64,000 bases of DNA from Hyphomicrobiales bacterium (GTDB lineage: Bacteria; Pseudomonadota; Alphaproteobacteria; Rhizobiales; Rhizobiaceae): contig UBXV01000001.1 of assembly GCA_900469625.1 (NCBI GenBank), positions 96,746 to 160,745 on the forward strand, read 5' to 3'. Position numbers and translations under genes: made by a program. Numbering within the stretch: the first letter of the stretch is position 1; the number at the start of each line of letters is the position of its first letter. Shown here in pieces: positions 35,378-44,922 of the stretch. The notes under the pieces are model-generated. The model was given only the letters and a program-made list of their open reading frames with translations. It did not search any database and was not told where the DNA came from.

Positions 35378-35605
35378 CAGTCCCTCCCCTGGCCGACGCC
35401 GGAAAGCCTGTCATTGAGATACGTCACGCGCCATCTCTGGGTTCCGGCCAAGCACTTGGAAGATCCAAAACATAGGACGCCGGACATTCGATCCGCATAG
35501 TCAGCGTCGTCGCCATCGAGGCGAAAGTCCTTGCGGCGGCGATGACGCGCGCGCCGGCAGACGCGGCTGGCGGCCGCCGGCCCACGCGAGCCGCCAGTTC
35601 GCGGC

Positions 35606-36685
35606 TCAATCCGGAACAACGACGAGATTGCCGACGAAGCCCTTGGCCATGAAATCCGTCTGCGCGCGATGGAAATTGGAAAGCGGATAGACGCCGCCGA
35701 CCAGCGGCCGGATTCGTTTGTCTTCGATGAAACCTACCAGCCGCCGGAAATCCGCCCGGCTGCCCTGGCTCGAGCCGTGCAGTTCGAGCTGTTTCAGATA
35801 CATCGTGCGCAGATCGAGCTGGACCACCGGTCCGCCAATCGCGCCGGCCGTCGTATATCGGCCTTCCGGTCTGAGTACTTTCAACAGGTCATTGAAGAGC
35901 GGGCCGGCGACGAGATCGGCGACCACATCGATTGGCCTGCCATTCACAACCTCGTGAATCGCGGCGACGAGATCACCGTCGCCACGCGTCACCACGGCCT
36001 GCGCGCCGAGAGCGAGCACGGATTGCTCCTTGCCTGGGCTCGTGACGGCAATCGGGATGGCACCGCGGACGCGCGCCAACTGGATGATTGCGCTGCCTAC
36101 CCCGCCCGATGCACCGGTCACCAGCACCGTCTCACCGTCAGCGAGACGAGCCCGCTCGAGCATGCGTTCCGCCGTCAAATAGGCGCAGCAGAATGTTGCA
36201 AGCTCGATATCCGTCAGGTCCGTATCGACCACATGCGCATTCTGCGCCGGAAGCGCCATGTATTGAGCGTAGCCGCCATCGCGGCCATGGCCTATGTAAT
36301 CGATGTCGGCGAGACTGTCGTCGTCACGGTTGTAGATTGAAAAATCCACCATGACCCGTTCCCCGATCCTCGCGGGATCGATGCCCGAACCGACAGCTAC
36401 GATATGGCCAACCGTGTCCGTGCCCTGGATGCGCGGAAAGGTGAGTGTGTTTCCCTGCCGGCGCCACGTAGAAACCGCTGCGGCATCATCCTCGGTGCCA
36501 TAGGCACCCTGGCGCACCCACACATCGGTGTTGTTCATGCCGCAGGCCGAGACTTTTATCAGCACCTCGTCACCGGCAGGCTCCGGTACAGGGACGGAGG
36601 TGTTGTAGAACAGCTTGTCGATACCCCCGTGACCAACGAGTTGCACTGCGTTCATCGTGCTTGGGATCGCGCGCATGGTGATCAT
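35606..36685 (-). CDS. Zinc-type (MDR superfamily) alcohol dehydrogenase/quinone reductase-like protein
   Basis: The 359-residue protein has the GroES-like N-domain ([42 protein letters not shown]) and the Rossmann motif [16 protein letters not shown]. The four structural zinc cysteines of classical ADHs are absent, so it is closer to quinone oxidoreductases or enoyl reductases. It overlaps the aminotransferase gene by 4 bp and is the last gene of the leftward ectoine-degradation unit, although the standard ectoine pathway needs no such enzyme. It may process an aldehyde by-product; this is inference. Confidence 0.86.
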   Translation of the reverse strand: MITMRAIPSTMNAVQLVGHGGIDKLFYNTSVPVPEPAGDEVLIKVSACGMNNTDVWVRQGAYGTEDDAAAVSTWRRQGNTLTFPRIQGTDTVGHIVAVGSGIDPARIGERVMVDFSIYNRDDDSLADIDYIGHGRDGGYAQYMALPAQNAHVVDTDLTDIELATFCCAYLTAERMLERARLADGETVLVTGASGGVGSAIIQLARVRGAIPIAVTSPGKEQSVLALGAQAVVTRGDGDLVAAIHEVVNGRPIDVVADLVAGPLFNDLLKVLRPEGRYTTAGAIGGPVVQLDLRTMYLKQLELHGSSQGSRADFRRLVGFIEDKRIRPLVGGVYPLSNFHRAQTDFMAKGFVGNLVVVPD

Positions 36686-38058
36686 CGTGCGAACACCTCT
36701 TCGATGGCTGCCACTGCTGCCTTCACCACCACATCAGCCTCTTCCCTCGTCAGGCACAAAGGCGGGGCGAAACCGAGAATGTCACCCTGCGGCATGGCCC
36801 GGCCGATCACGCCGCGTTCGGCAAGGGCTGCGGCGACCTGGGGGCCGATCTTCTTGCCGGCCTCGAAGAATCGGCGGTCGTCCCGGTCTTCAACGAACTC
36901 CACGGCCGCCATCATTCCGTCACCGCGAACCTCGCCGACATGCCTGTGCCCCCCTACTGCGTCTGCAAGACGCTCACGGAAATAGGCGCCGGTCACAGCG
37001 GCATTCTCGACCAGGCCAAGCTCGTCGATCAGTTCGAGATTGGCGATCCCCGCTGCCGCACAGATCGGGTGGGAGGAATAGGTCCAGCCATGGCCGATCG
37101 CGCCCAGTTCGTCGGATCCCTGAACCAGCACCTGCCAGACCTTTTCGGAAACGATCGTCCCGGACAGCGGCGCATAGGCGGAAGTAAGTCCCTTGGCGAT
37201 GGTGATAAGATCCGGCTTCATGCCGTAGTGATCGGAACCAAACATCGTGCCCAGGCGACCGAATCCGGTGACAACCTCGTCTGCAATAAGCAGGATGTCG
37301 TATCTGTCGAGCACGGCCTGGACCTTCTGCCAGTAGCCCTTGGGCGGCGGCACGATGCCGCCTGTTCCGAGTATCGGTTCGCCGATAAAGGCAGCGATCG
37401 TTTCAGGTCCCTCCGCAAGGATCATTTCTTCCAGCTTGTCGGCGCAATATTGCGCGAACTGCTCCTCGTCCATCGAACGGTCGGGCCGGCGGAAGTAGTA
37501 GGGCGCCTCCGTATGCAGGATCGGCGCGCGCGGCAGGTCGAAGGCGTTGTGAAACAGCGCAAGACCGGTGAGCGATCCAGTCATCACGCCGGAACCGTGA
37601 TAGCCGCGCCAGCGCGAGATGATCTTCTTCTTTTCGGGGTGGCCGAGAATGTTGTTGTAGTACCAGATCAGCTTGATGTTTGTCTCGTTGGCATCGGAGC
37701 CTGAAAGACCGAAATAGACCCGCGACATGCCCTCAGGCGCGCGGTCGATGATCATCTTCGACAATGTGATCGACGCTTCCGTGCCATGGCCGACATAGGC
37801 GTGGTAATAGGCAAGGTTCTTCGCCTGTTCGGCAATGGCGTCCGCGATCTTTTGGCGGCCATAGCCGACATTGACGCAGTAGAGCCCGGCAAAGGCGTCG
37901 AGACTGGTGCGGCCGTTGGCATCAGTGATGTAGACGCCCTCGCCGCCGGCAATGACCCGCGTCGGTGTTTCGCCGCGCGCATGCATTCCCATATGGGTCG
38001 ATGGGTGGAAAAAGTGATCCCGGTCCCAGGCGGTCAGTTCGTTGTTGCGGTCGAGCAT
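36682..38058 (-). CDS. atf: Diaminobutyrate aminotransferase of ectoine catabolism (class III)
   Basis: The 458-residue class III PLP aminotransferase opens [24 protein letters not shown] and has the PLP lysine in [15 protein letters not shown], with [12 protein letters not shown] and [12 protein letters not shown]. In ectoine breakdown such an enzyme (Atf/DoeD) removes the amino group of L-2,4-diaminobutyrate to give aspartate-semialdehyde. It sits next to the semialdehyde dehydrogenase gene and across from ehu/eut, which makes that assignment convincing. The long upstream in-frame extension overlaps the dehydrogenase gene and is rejected. Confidence 0.87.
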   Translation of the reverse strand: MLDRNNELTAWDRDHFFHPSTHMGMHARGETPTRVIAGGEGVYITDANGRTSLDAFAGLYCVNVGYGRQKIADAIAEQAKNLAYYHAYVGHGTEASITLSKMIIDRAPEGMSRVYFGLSGSDANETNIKLIWYYNNILGHPEKKKIISRWRGYHGSGVMTGSLTGLALFHNAFDLPRAPILHTEAPYYFRRPDRSMDEEQFAQYCADKLEEMILAEGPETIAAFIGEPILGTGGIVPPPKGYWQKVQAVLDRYDILLIADEVVTGFGRLGTMFGSDHYGMKPDLITIAKGLTSAYAPLSGTIVSEKVWQVLVQGSDELGAIGHGWTYSSHPICAAAGIANLELIDELGLVENAAVTGAYFRERLADAVGGHRHVGEVRGDGMMAAVEFVEDRDDRRFFEAGKKIGPQVAAALAERGVIGRAMPQGDILGFAPPLCLTREEADVVVKAAVAAIEEVFAR

Positions 38059-38107
38059 TGCCTTTATCCTTATGCCGTCGTCTTGAATGGGTTTGCCGCG
38101 CTTGATG

Positions 38108-39604
38108 TCAGGCGGCGGTGTCGATGCAGAGATATTTGAGTTCGGTGAAGGCCTCGAGCCCGTGCCTGGAGCCCTCGCGGCCGAGACCCGATTGTTTCCA
38201 GCCACCGAACGGAACGGGCCCGCCGGTGATCTTGACCCGATTGATCGCCACCATGCCGAATTGCAGGGCACGGCCCATGCGCCATTGTCTTGTGCCGTTT
38301 TCCGTCACGACATAGGCGACGAGGCCGTATTCCGTATCGTTGGCCCGGGCGATCACCTCCGCCTCGCTGTCGAATGCGGTAACGGCCGCAACCGGACCGA
38401 AGGTCTCCTCCCGCATGATCAGGGCGTCGTCGGGAACATCCGTCAAAAGCGTCGGTTCGTAGAATAGCGGACCTGTGTCGTGCCGCCCGCCACCACAAAC
38501 GAGCGTCGCGCCCCGTTTCAAGGCGTCGGCGACCTGCTCCTCCACCTTGGCGATCGCGCGCTCATGCATGAGCGGTCCGATGTCGACACCCGCACAGAGG
38601 CCGGGGCCAACCTTCAGCGCGGCGATGCGTGTCGCAAGGGCGGCGTTGAAAGCCTCAACGACCGGGCGCTCGACATAGATGCGGTTGGCGGCCAGGCAAT
38701 CCTGGCCGGAGGTCGCAAACTTTGCTGCAATCGCGATATCGGCGGCCTTTTCGATATCCGCATCGGCAAATACGATAAGCGGGGCATGGCCGCCCAGTTC
38801 CATGACAAGTCGCTTCATCGTCGGGGCGCATTGCCCGGCGATCAGCCGACCGATCTCCGTCGAACCAGTAAAGCTCATGGCACGGACCCGGTTGTCGGCG
38901 CACATCTGGCCGACAATCGTCGCGGCATTGCCGGTGACGACGTTGAAGACGCCGGCCGGAATGCCAGCCCGCTCGGCGAGTTCGGCGAGCGCAAGCGCCG
39001 AGAGCGGCGTTTCCGAGGATGGATGGGCGACCACCGTGCAGCCGGCCGCAAGGGCAGCCGCCGCCTTTCGCGTTACCATCGCCGAAGGAAAATTCCAGGG
39101 AGTGACAATGCCGACAACGCCGAGCGCTTCCCGCCGCACGATCATCTCCGCTCCCGTGAGATGGCTGGTGACGCTTTCGGCATTCAGTCGCTTTCCCTCT
39201 TCGGCGTACCAGTCGAGGAAAGATGCGGCGTAGTCGATCTCGCCGCGCGCTTCGGCAATCGGCTTTCCCTGCTCCAGTGCCATGATCAAGGCGAGGTCAT
39301 CCTTGGCGCCAATCATCAGTTCGCCCCAGCGACGCAACTTCGCAGCGCGGTGGTGGGGAGGAAGATCACGCCAGCCGGGAAAGGCCCAAACTGCCGCATC
39401 GATCGCCGTTAGCGTCTCGTCACCGTCGAGTGAAGCTACCCAGGCGAGCGAACCGCCTGTCGCAGGATCGGTGACCGCAAAGCTGTTGCCTTGGCGCGAC
39501 GAGGTCCAGCGCCCGCCGACATAGGCAAGCTCGCGTAGCAGATGGCGATCTTTCAGCTGGTTCAAGGCATCGTGGAAAGGCGGGCGGGCGAAAACGGCGG
39601 TCAT
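38108..39604 (-). CDS. ssd: Succinate/aspartate-semialdehyde dehydrogenase of ectoine catabolism
   Basis: The 498-residue NAD(P)-dependent aldehyde dehydrogenase has [25 protein letters not shown], catalytic Glu in [12 protein letters not shown] and catalytic Cys in [16 protein letters not shown]. It is of the GabD type. In ectoine clusters the Ssd/DoeC enzyme oxidises aspartate-semialdehyde to aspartate. The ATG at 39604 is preferred to 39610 because GAGGAG then has normal spacing. It is transcribed after asnC, with a palindrome in between. Confidence 0.88.
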   Translation of the reverse strand: MTAVFARPPFHDALNQLKDRHLLRELAYVGGRWTSSRQGNSFAVTDPATGGSLAWVASLDGDETLTAIDAAVWAFPGWRDLPPHHRAAKLRRWGELMIGAKDDLALIMALEQGKPIAEARGEIDYAASFLDWYAEEGKRLNAESVTSHLTGAEMIVRREALGVVGIVTPWNFPSAMVTRKAAAALAAGCTVVAHPSSETPLSALALAELAERAGIPAGVFNVVTGNAATIVGQMCADNRVRAMSFTGSTEIGRLIAGQCAPTMKRLVMELGGHAPLIVFADADIEKAADIAIAAKFATSGQDCLAANRIYVERPVVEAFNAALATRIAALKVGPGLCAGVDIGPLMHERAIAKVEEQVADALKRGATLVCGGGRHDTGPLFYEPTLLTDVPDDALIMREETFGPVAAVTAFDSEAEVIARANDTEYGLVAYVVTENGTRQWRMGRALQFGMVAINRVKITGGPVPFGGWKQSGLGREGSRHGLEAFTELKYLCIDTAA

Positions 39605-39686
39605 CGGCATCTCCTCGGCAGGTGGTGCAGAGATGGTGACAGCCGGCGGACGAGAAATTGTCTGTTCGACGCGCAGCCAAGAGAGA

Positions 39687-39720
39687 ATCTGTCTGAATTT
39701 TCGCTTGAACGCAGACAGAT
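39687..39720. promoter_or_regulatory. Perfect palindrome between asnC and ssd, candidate Lrp/AsnC site
   Basis: ATCTGTCTG (39687-39695) and CAGACAGAT (39712-39720) are perfect 9-bp inverted arms separated by 16 bp. A further half-site, ATTGTCTG, occurs at 39656-39663. There is no T-run in the direction of asnC transcription, so an operator for the AsnC-type regulator in front of ssd is likelier than a terminator. Confidence 0.6.
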
Positions 39721-39723
39721 GGT

Positions 39724-40206
39724 CTAAAGCGAAGTGGAAAGTAACGCGGCGAGCGGCAGAACGGTTTCATCCTTGATCGTCTTTGTCACGATGTAGGTAA
39801 AGTAGCGGTCGATGCCGAGCTCGCGATCAAGCAGGCCATCGACCAGCCGCTGGTAGGCGTCGATGTCGGCAGCGACGATCTTCAGGATGTAATCGACGCC
39901 GCCGCCGACCGACCAGCAGGCGGTGATCTCGGGTATGGCCGCGACGGCACGCTCGAAGCGTTCAAAATCTGCCTGACGGTGATTTCCGAGCGTCACCTCC
40001 ATCATCACGCTCGCGACCGGCGCAACGCGGCGCACCGCGACGCGGGCATGATAGCCGGTGATGATGCCGGCCTTTTCCAGTTTGCGCAGCCGCATCCAGC
40101 AGGGGGTCGGCGAAAGCCCTGCTTTTTCGGCGAGCGCCAGCTTGGTGATGCGCCCGTCCTGCTGGACCGCTTCAAGGATGCGCAGGTCGATGGCGTCGAG
40201 TTTCAT
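39724..40206 (-). CDS. asnC: Lrp/AsnC-family regulator of the ectoine locus
   Basis: The 160-residue protein has the Lrp HTH (LDAIDLRILEAVQQDGRITK, then KLALAEKAGLSPTPCWMRLR) and the RAM/AsnC effector domain (ACWSVGGGVDYILKIVA). Ectoine clusters often carry such a feast/famine regulator, which responds to an amino-acid-like intermediate such as diaminobutyrate. It is divergent from enuR with only 102 bp between the genes. Probable targets are its own promoter and the ssd-atf genes. Confidence 0.88.
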   Translation of the reverse strand: MKLDAIDLRILEAVQQDGRITKLALAEKAGLSPTPCWMRLRKLEKAGIITGYHARVAVRRVAPVASVMMEVTLGNHRQADFERFERAVAAIPEITACWSVGGGVDYILKIVAADIDAYQRLVDGLLDRELGIDRYFTYIVTKTIKDETVLPLAALLSTSL

Positions 40207-40277
40207 TTCGGGGCTTTCGCGCGTGCTGTTTCATGTCAAATCAGGAAAAAGAGATTGGGTGTTGATTTTGGCGTTGT

Positions 40278-40320
40278 CAATTGACCTGATTTTCAGCAGT
40301 GTAAAATCATGACAAATTGG
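40278..40320. promoter_or_regulatory. Imperfect inverted repeat over the enuR start, candidate EnuR operator
   Basis: CAATTGACCTGATTTT (40278-40293) is mirrored by AAAATCATGACAAATTG (40303-40319), which covers the enuR start codon at 40309. The shared core is TTGnCnTGATTTT. The same core recurs upstream of ehuA at 41753-41765. Autoregulation by EnuR through this element is inferred. Confidence 0.6.
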
Positions 40321-41694
40321 CGCCCAGATCCCGAACAGCTCCGCCGCCCGGCCTATCTCTCCCTAGCCGAGCAGTTCGCGCGCGCCATCCAGGACGGCAA
40401 GCTGTCGAACGGGCAGCGCCTCCCGACCCATCGTCAACTCGCGGACGAGCTGGCACTTTCCGTTCAAACCGTCAGCCGTGCCTATGACGAGCTTATCCGC
40501 CGGGGGCTGGTGTCCGGCGAAATCGGACGCGGCAGCTTCGTGCAGACCCAGGGGAAGGAGCCGGAACCGCCCTATTTGCCCGAGCGCCTCGGCGAGCTGA
40601 TCGACCTGTCGATCCTCAAACCGGTCTGTGAACAGTTGCATCTGCAGAAGATGCGCGGCGCCTTCGGCTGGCTTGCGGAGAACCTGCCTTCCAGCTCGGC
40701 GCTCTCCTTCCGCCCCAACATGGTCTTCCCGCGCCACCGCAGCGTCGCCGCCGAATGGCTCGCGCGTTGCGGCCTCCAGATCTCGCCGCTCAACATCAGC
40801 CTCACCAACGGCGCGACATCGGCCATGACGGTGGCGCTGATGAGCGTCGCGCCGCCCGGTTCGACGATCGCGACCGAGGCAGTCAGCCACCACACGCTGG
40901 TGCCGCTGTCGACCTATCTCGGCATCCACCTCGAAGGCTTGCCCATCGATGACGACGGCATGATCCCGGAAGCGCTGGACGAAGCGTGCCGCAAAGGCGT
41001 CATCCGGGCGATCTTCCTGCAGCCGTCGGTCATCAACCCGACCGCGACGCTGATGAGCGAGGCGCGGCGCGCAGCCCTTGCCGACGTTGCCCGCCGGCAC
41101 GACATCGCCATCATCGAAAACGACATCCTCGGTCCGCTCGTCGATGCGGGGCTGAAGCCGGTGGCGGCCTTCGCGCCGGAGCGCACGCTCTACATCACCA
41201 GTTTCACCAAGATCACCGTGCCGGGCCTGCGCATCGGCTATCTCGCCTCGCCCGACCGCTACGTGGCAGCCGTCGCCAATCGGCACCTGGTTTCCAACTG
41301 GATGGCGACCCCAGCCATCGCCGAGATCGCGACCCATTGGGTCAGCGACGGAACCGCATTGGAACTGGTCGACTGGCAGCGTCGGGCGCTGGCTGCGCGC
41401 CATGCGATTGCCGCCGAAAGCCTCGGCGCGCTCGACTATCGCTCGCACCCCCAGAGCCTGCACATCTGGCTGCCCCTGCCGGAGGGCCATAGCGAAGAAG
41501 GCTTCGTTTCACAGGCGCGGTTGCGGGGCGTCGCGATCGCTCCGGGGTCTTCCTTCCGCACCTCCGAACTCGGTTGGCGGCCGGCGGTGCGCATCTCCCT
41601 CGGCTCGACGAGCGAGCAGGAATTGCGACAGGGCCTCGGCATCGTCGCCTCGCTGGCGCTTGGAAATCCCGAAGCGCTGTTGCTTGCGATTTGA
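40309..41694 (+). CDS. enuR: MocR-type (GntR/aminotransferase) regulator of ectoine utilisation
   Basis: The 461-residue protein fuses a GntR winged helix (about residues 15-80: LPTHRQLADELALSVQTVSRAYDEL) to a class I aminotransferase-like domain. The PLP lysine is in YITSFTKITVPGLRIGYLAS. EnuR proteins of ectoine clusters have this make-up: PLP binds the lysine, and ectoine-derived alpha-acetyl-diaminobutyrate or diaminobutyrate acts as inducer. It lies directly upstream of ehuABCD-eutABCDE and divergent from asnC, as in known clusters. Its start codon lies within a probable autoregulatory repeat. Confidence 0.88.
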   Translation: MTNWRPDPEQLRRPAYLSLAEQFARAIQDGKLSNGQRLPTHRQLADELALSVQTVSRAYDELIRRGLVSGEIGRGSFVQTQGKEPEPPYLPERLGELIDLSILKPVCEQLHLQKMRGAFGWLAENLPSSSALSFRPNMVFPRHRSVAAEWLARCGLQISPLNISLTNGATSAMTVALMSVAPPGSTIATEAVSHHTLVPLSTYLGIHLEGLPIDDDGMIPEALDEACRKGVIRAIFLQPSVINPTATLMSEARRAALADVARRHDIAIIENDILGPLVDAGLKPVAAFAPERTLYITSFTKITVPGLRIGYLASPDRYVAAVANRHLVSNWMATPAIAEIATHWVSDGTALELVDWQRRALAARHAIAAESLGALDYRSHPQSLHIWLPLPEGHSEEGFVSQARLRGVAIAPGSSFRTSELGWRPAVRISLGSTSEQELRQGLGIVASLALGNPEALLLAI

Positions 41695-41722
41695 GGTCTT
41701 CGCTTAATTCATGGGCGGACTC

Positions 41723-41765
41723 GGAATAATTGTAATGATATTATTATTCCAATTGACATGATTTA
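41723..41765 (+). promoter_or_regulatory. Repeated motif upstream of ehuA, candidate EnuR operator/promoter
   Basis: AATTGTAATGATATT (41728-41742) and AATTGACATGATTTA (41751-41765) are imperfect direct repeats 23 bp apart. GGAATAAT (41723-41730) and ATTATTCC (41743-41750) also form a perfect 8-bp inverted repeat. The second direct copy, including its leading C, shares CAATTGACMTGATTT with the enuR upstream region. MocR regulators often bind two direct repeats about two helical turns apart. TTGACA at 41753 may double as a -35 element. Confidence 0.6.
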
Positions 41766-41818
41766 GATGGACGATCATCGTTAGGGCATCACCGGTCCCC
41801 ACCAAGGGAAAGACGTGA

Positions 41819-42604
41819 ATGCCCGATCCCATCATCCGCATCGACAACATCATCAAGCGCTACGGCCCGCTGACCGTACTCGACGGTCTGTCGATGCAGG
41901 TCATGCCGGGCGAGAAGCTCGCGCTCATCGGCCCGTCAGGGTCAGGAAAGACGACGATCCTGCGCATCCTGATGACGCTGGAGACGATCAGCGGTGGCCA
42001 TATCGAGGTCGATGGAGCGCAGCTCTATCACATGCCGGGCAATGGCGGCCTTGTCGCCGCCGACGAGCGCTATCTCCAGCGGATGCGCGCGAAGATCGGC
42101 ATGGTGTTCCAACACTTCAACCTGTTTCCGCACAAATGCGTTCTCGACAATGTCACGCTCGCTCCGATGCTGACGAAGGGCATGGCCCGGCCTGTTGCGG
42201 AAAAGCGGGCGATGGAGCTTCTCGACATGGTTGGCATGGCCGACAAGGCGAAAAGCATGCCGGCGCAGCTGTCTGGCGGACAGAAGCAACGAGTAGCAAT
42301 CGCCCGCGCGCTCGCGCTGTCGCCGAAGATCATGCTGTTTGACGAAGTCACCTCCGCCCTCGATCCCGAACTCGTCGAGGAGGTGCTCAACGTCATGCGC
42401 AAGCTCGCGTCGGAGACTGACATGACCATGCTTCTCGTGACGCATGAGATGGGTTTTGCCCATGATTTCGCCGACCGGATCCTTTTCTTCGACCGTGGTC
42501 GGATCGTCGAGGAAGGCAAGCCGGACGACATCTTCCGTCATCCCAAGCAGGAGCGCACGCAAGTGTTCCTGCGCAAGATAATCGCGGCAGGGCACCGCGT
42601 CTGA
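41819..42604 (+). CDS. ehuA: Ectoine/hydroxyectoine ABC transporter ATP-binding protein
   Basis: The 261-residue polar-amino-acid-type ATPase has GPSGSGKTT, the Q-loop [16 protein letters not shown], the signature [16 protein letters not shown] and Walker [20 protein letters not shown]. It starts [20 protein letters not shown] as EhuA proteins do. It energises uptake of the osmolytes ectoine and 5-hydroxyectoine as nutrients. It is the first gene of the plus-strand ehu/eut operon. Confidence 0.92.
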   Translation: MPDPIIRIDNIIKRYGPLTVLDGLSMQVMPGEKLALIGPSGSGKTTILRILMTLETISGGHIEVDGAQLYHMPGNGGLVAADERYLQRMRAKIGMVFQHFNLFPHKCVLDNVTLAPMLTKGMARPVAEKRAMELLDMVGMADKAKSMPAQLSGGQKQRVAIARALALSPKIMLFDEVTSALDPELVEEVLNVMRKLASETDMTMLLVTHEMGFAHDFADRILFFDRGRIVEEGKPDDIFRHPKQERTQVFLRKIIAAGHRV

Positions 42605-42666
42605 GCGTTCGCGCCGGGATGTGCCCCAACCAAAAAGATGAAGAACAGCCAGAGGAGCCGATACCG

Positions 42667-43518
42667 ATGAAAATCACGCATTTCATGTCAATGGCCGCAA
42701 GCGTTTCGACGTTGGTGGCTGTCCTTTCCGCTGCACCGGCCGCGGCCGACGACGACAAGCTGCAGCAATTGAAGGATCAGGGCTTTGCTCGCATTGCGAT
42801 TGCCAACGAACCGCCGTTCACCGCGGTCGGCGCCGACGGCAAGGTTTCGGGTGCCGCGCCGGATGTCGCCCGCGAGATCTTCAAGCGTCTCGGCGTCGCC
42901 GATGTCGCCGCGTCGATCTCTGAATATGGCGCAATGATCCCCGGTCTTCAGGCCGGGCGGCATGATGCCATTACCGCCGGCCTCTTCATGAAGCCGGAGC
43001 GCTGTGCAGCTGTCGCTTATTCCGAGCCGGTGCTGTGCGACGCGGAAGCCTTCGCGCTGAAGAAAGGCAATCCGCTGAAGCTAATGAGCTACAAGGACGT
43101 GGCCGACAACCCCGATGTGAAGATCGGTGCGCCGGGTGGCGGTACGGAGGAAAAACTGGCGCTCGAAGCCGGTGTGCCGCGCGATCGCGTTATTGTCGTG
43201 CCGGACGGCCAGAGCGGACTGAAAATGCTGCAGGATGGCCGCATCGACGTCTATTCCCTGCCCGTCCTGTCGATCAACGACCTGATGTCGAAGGCCAACG
43301 ATCCGAACCTGGAGGTTGTCGCCCCGGTCGAAGGTGCGCCGGTCTATTGTGACGGTGCCGCCTTCAAGAAAGGCGACGAAGCGCTGCGGGACGCCTTCGA
43401 CGTCGAGTTGGCCAAGCTGAAGGAATCCGGCGAGTTCGCCAAGATCATCGAACCATATGGCTTTTCCGCTAAGGCCGCGATGTCGACCACCCGCGAAAAG
43501 CTCTGCGCCGCCAAGTGA
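42667..43518 (+). CDS. ehuB: Ectoine/hydroxyectoine-binding periplasmic protein
   Basis: The 283-residue protein has a Sec signal peptide ending AAPAAAD. Residues described for the ligand cage of Sinorhizobium EhuB are present with matching spacing: Glu and Phe in NEPPF, Tyr in SEYGAMI, and Phe and Arg in AGLFMKPERC. These form the aromatic box around the ectoine ring. ATG 42667 follows an AGAGGAG site. It delivers ectoines to EhuC/EhuD. Confidence 0.94.
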   Translation: MKITHFMSMAASVSTLVAVLSAAPAAADDDKLQQLKDQGFARIAIANEPPFTAVGADGKVSGAAPDVAREIFKRLGVADVAASISEYGAMIPGLQAGRHDAITAGLFMKPERCAAVAYSEPVLCDAEAFALKKGNPLKLMSYKDVADNPDVKIGAPGGGTEEKLALEAGVPRDRVIVVPDGQSGLKMLQDGRIDVYSLPVLSINDLMSKANDPNLEVVAPVEGAPVYCDGAAFKKGDEALRDAFDVELAKLKESGEFAKIIEPYGFSAKAAMSTTREKLCAAK

Positions 43519-43596
43519 CACACTCCGGCTCCCTCGTTCGAACTTTCGACGCGGGAGCCGTCCCCACGGCTGACGATGATTGGAACGTAGATAAAG

Positions 43597-44256
43597 ATGA
43601 TCGACTGGTCCGGCTACATAGGGCTGATATTGCAGGGCGCGCTGGTGACGCTGCAGCTGACGGTACTGGGCTCGGCACTGGCCGTCGTGATGGCCTTTAC
43701 CGCGGGCCTTGCGCGCGTCAGCCGCTTCTTTGCTGTGCGGGCGCTGGCAACCACCTATATCGAGTTCTTCCGCGGCACATCTATTTTCGTGCAGCTCTTC
43801 TGGGTGTACTTCGTCCTGCCCTTCGCCGGCATCACGCTGACGCCACTACAGGCCGGCGTCCTGGCGCTCGGTCTCAACGTCGGGGCCTATGGGGCCGAAG
43901 TGGTTCGCGGCGCGGTGAAGGCGATCGGGCGCGAACAGCGCGAGGCGTGCATTGCGCTCAATCTCACGCGCTACCAGTCGATGCGCCACATTATCCTGCC
44001 CCAGGCCTTGCCGCTGATGCTGCCGACCTTCTGCAACAACGCCATCGAGCTCCTGAAGGGCACGGCTGTCGTGTCGCTGATCTCGCTGACGGACATGACG
44101 TTTCAGGCCCAGGTCGTGCGTGCCCAGACCGGCAACACACTGATCCCGTTCACCGTGATCCTCGTTCTCTACTTTCTGATGTCCTGGGTCATCTCGCGCA
44201 GCATGCGGTGGCTCGAACGGCGCATGACGCGCGGCCTTGACGGCGTGAGGGCCTGA
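43597..44256 (+). CDS. ehuC: Ectoine/hydroxyectoine ABC transporter permease
   Basis: The 219-residue membrane protein of the HisM/GlnP type has about five transmembrane segments. FFRGTSIFVQLFWVYFVLPF and the EAA loop EQREACIALNLTRYQSMRHIILPQALPLMLP mark the contact with the ATPase. It pairs with EhuD, encoded 3 bp downstream, to form the channel. The 78 bp after ehuB hold no gene. Confidence 0.93.
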   Translation: MIDWSGYIGLILQGALVTLQLTVLGSALAVVMAFTAGLARVSRFFAVRALATTYIEFFRGTSIFVQLFWVYFVLPFAGITLTPLQAGVLALGLNVGAYGAEVVRGAVKAIGREQREACIALNLTRYQSMRHIILPQALPLMLPTFCNNAIELLKGTAVVSLISLTDMTFQAQVVRAQTGNTLIPFTVILVLYFLMSWVISRSMRWLERRMTRGLDGVRA

Positions 44257-44259
44257 TCT

Positions 44260-44922
44260 ATGGAATGGGACTGGAATTTCGTCTGGCAGATCATGCCCAC
44301 CCTCCTCGAGGGACTGAAGATAACCCTCCTCGCCACCGTATTGGGGGCTGCAGTCGCCGCCGTCGTCGGCCTTCTCTTTGCGATCCTCAGGCTTTCGGCA
44401 CCCAAGCCGATTGCTCGCACCGTCGGCTTCCTCGTCGAATTCATCCGCGGCACGCCGCTGCTCGTGCAGCTCTATTTTATCTTCTACGTGCTTCCCGACA
44501 TCGGCATCAGCTTGCCGGCGCTCGTCGCCGGCGTGATCGGGCTCGGCATCCACTACGGTACCTATACGGCCGAGGTCTACCGCGCCGGCATCGAGAACGT
44601 TCCGCGCGGCCAATGGGAAGCGGCCCGGGCGACCAACCTGACCATGCGCCAGACCTGGCTGCACGTAATCCTTCCCCAGGCGATCCCGCCGATGATCCCG
44701 GCGCTCGCGAACTACCTGATAGCCATGTTCAAGGAGACGCCGCTCTTGTCGGCCATCACCGTTCTGGAGCTGATGAACCAGGCGAAAAGCATCGCCAACA
44801 GCAACTATCGCTATATCGAGCCGATGACCCTGGTCGGCGTGTTCTTCCTGATCATGAGCCTGATCTCCGTCGTATTCCTGCGATGGCTCGAAGAACGCTA
44901 CAGCCGCGTGGAGGAACGCTGA
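44260..44922 (+). CDS. ehuD: Ectoine/hydroxyectoine ABC transporter permease
   Basis: The 220-residue membrane protein is of the polar amino acid permease type. It has EFIRGTPLLVQLYFIFYVLP, the EAA loop GQWEAARATNLTMRQTWLHVILPQAIPPMIP and a last segment VFFLIMSLISVVFL. It overlaps eutA by one base (TGATG), showing that transport and catabolic genes are translationally coupled. Confidence 0.93.
   Translation: MEWDWNFVWQIMPTLLEGLKITLLATVLGAAVAAVVGLLFAILRLSAPKPIARTVGFLVEFIRGTPLLVQLYFIFYVLPDIGISLPALVAGVIGLGIHYGTYTAEVYRAGIENVPRGQWEAARATNLTMRQTWLHVILPQAIPPMIPALANYLIAMFKETPLLSAITVLELMNQAKSIANSNYRYIEPMTLVGVFFLIMSLISVVFLRWLEERYSRVEER

Noticed and set aside
44265..44921. Upstream extension of eutA through ehuD
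   Set aside because: The extension reads ehuD out of frame; the ATG at 44922 overlaps the ehuD stop and gives the normal EutA start.
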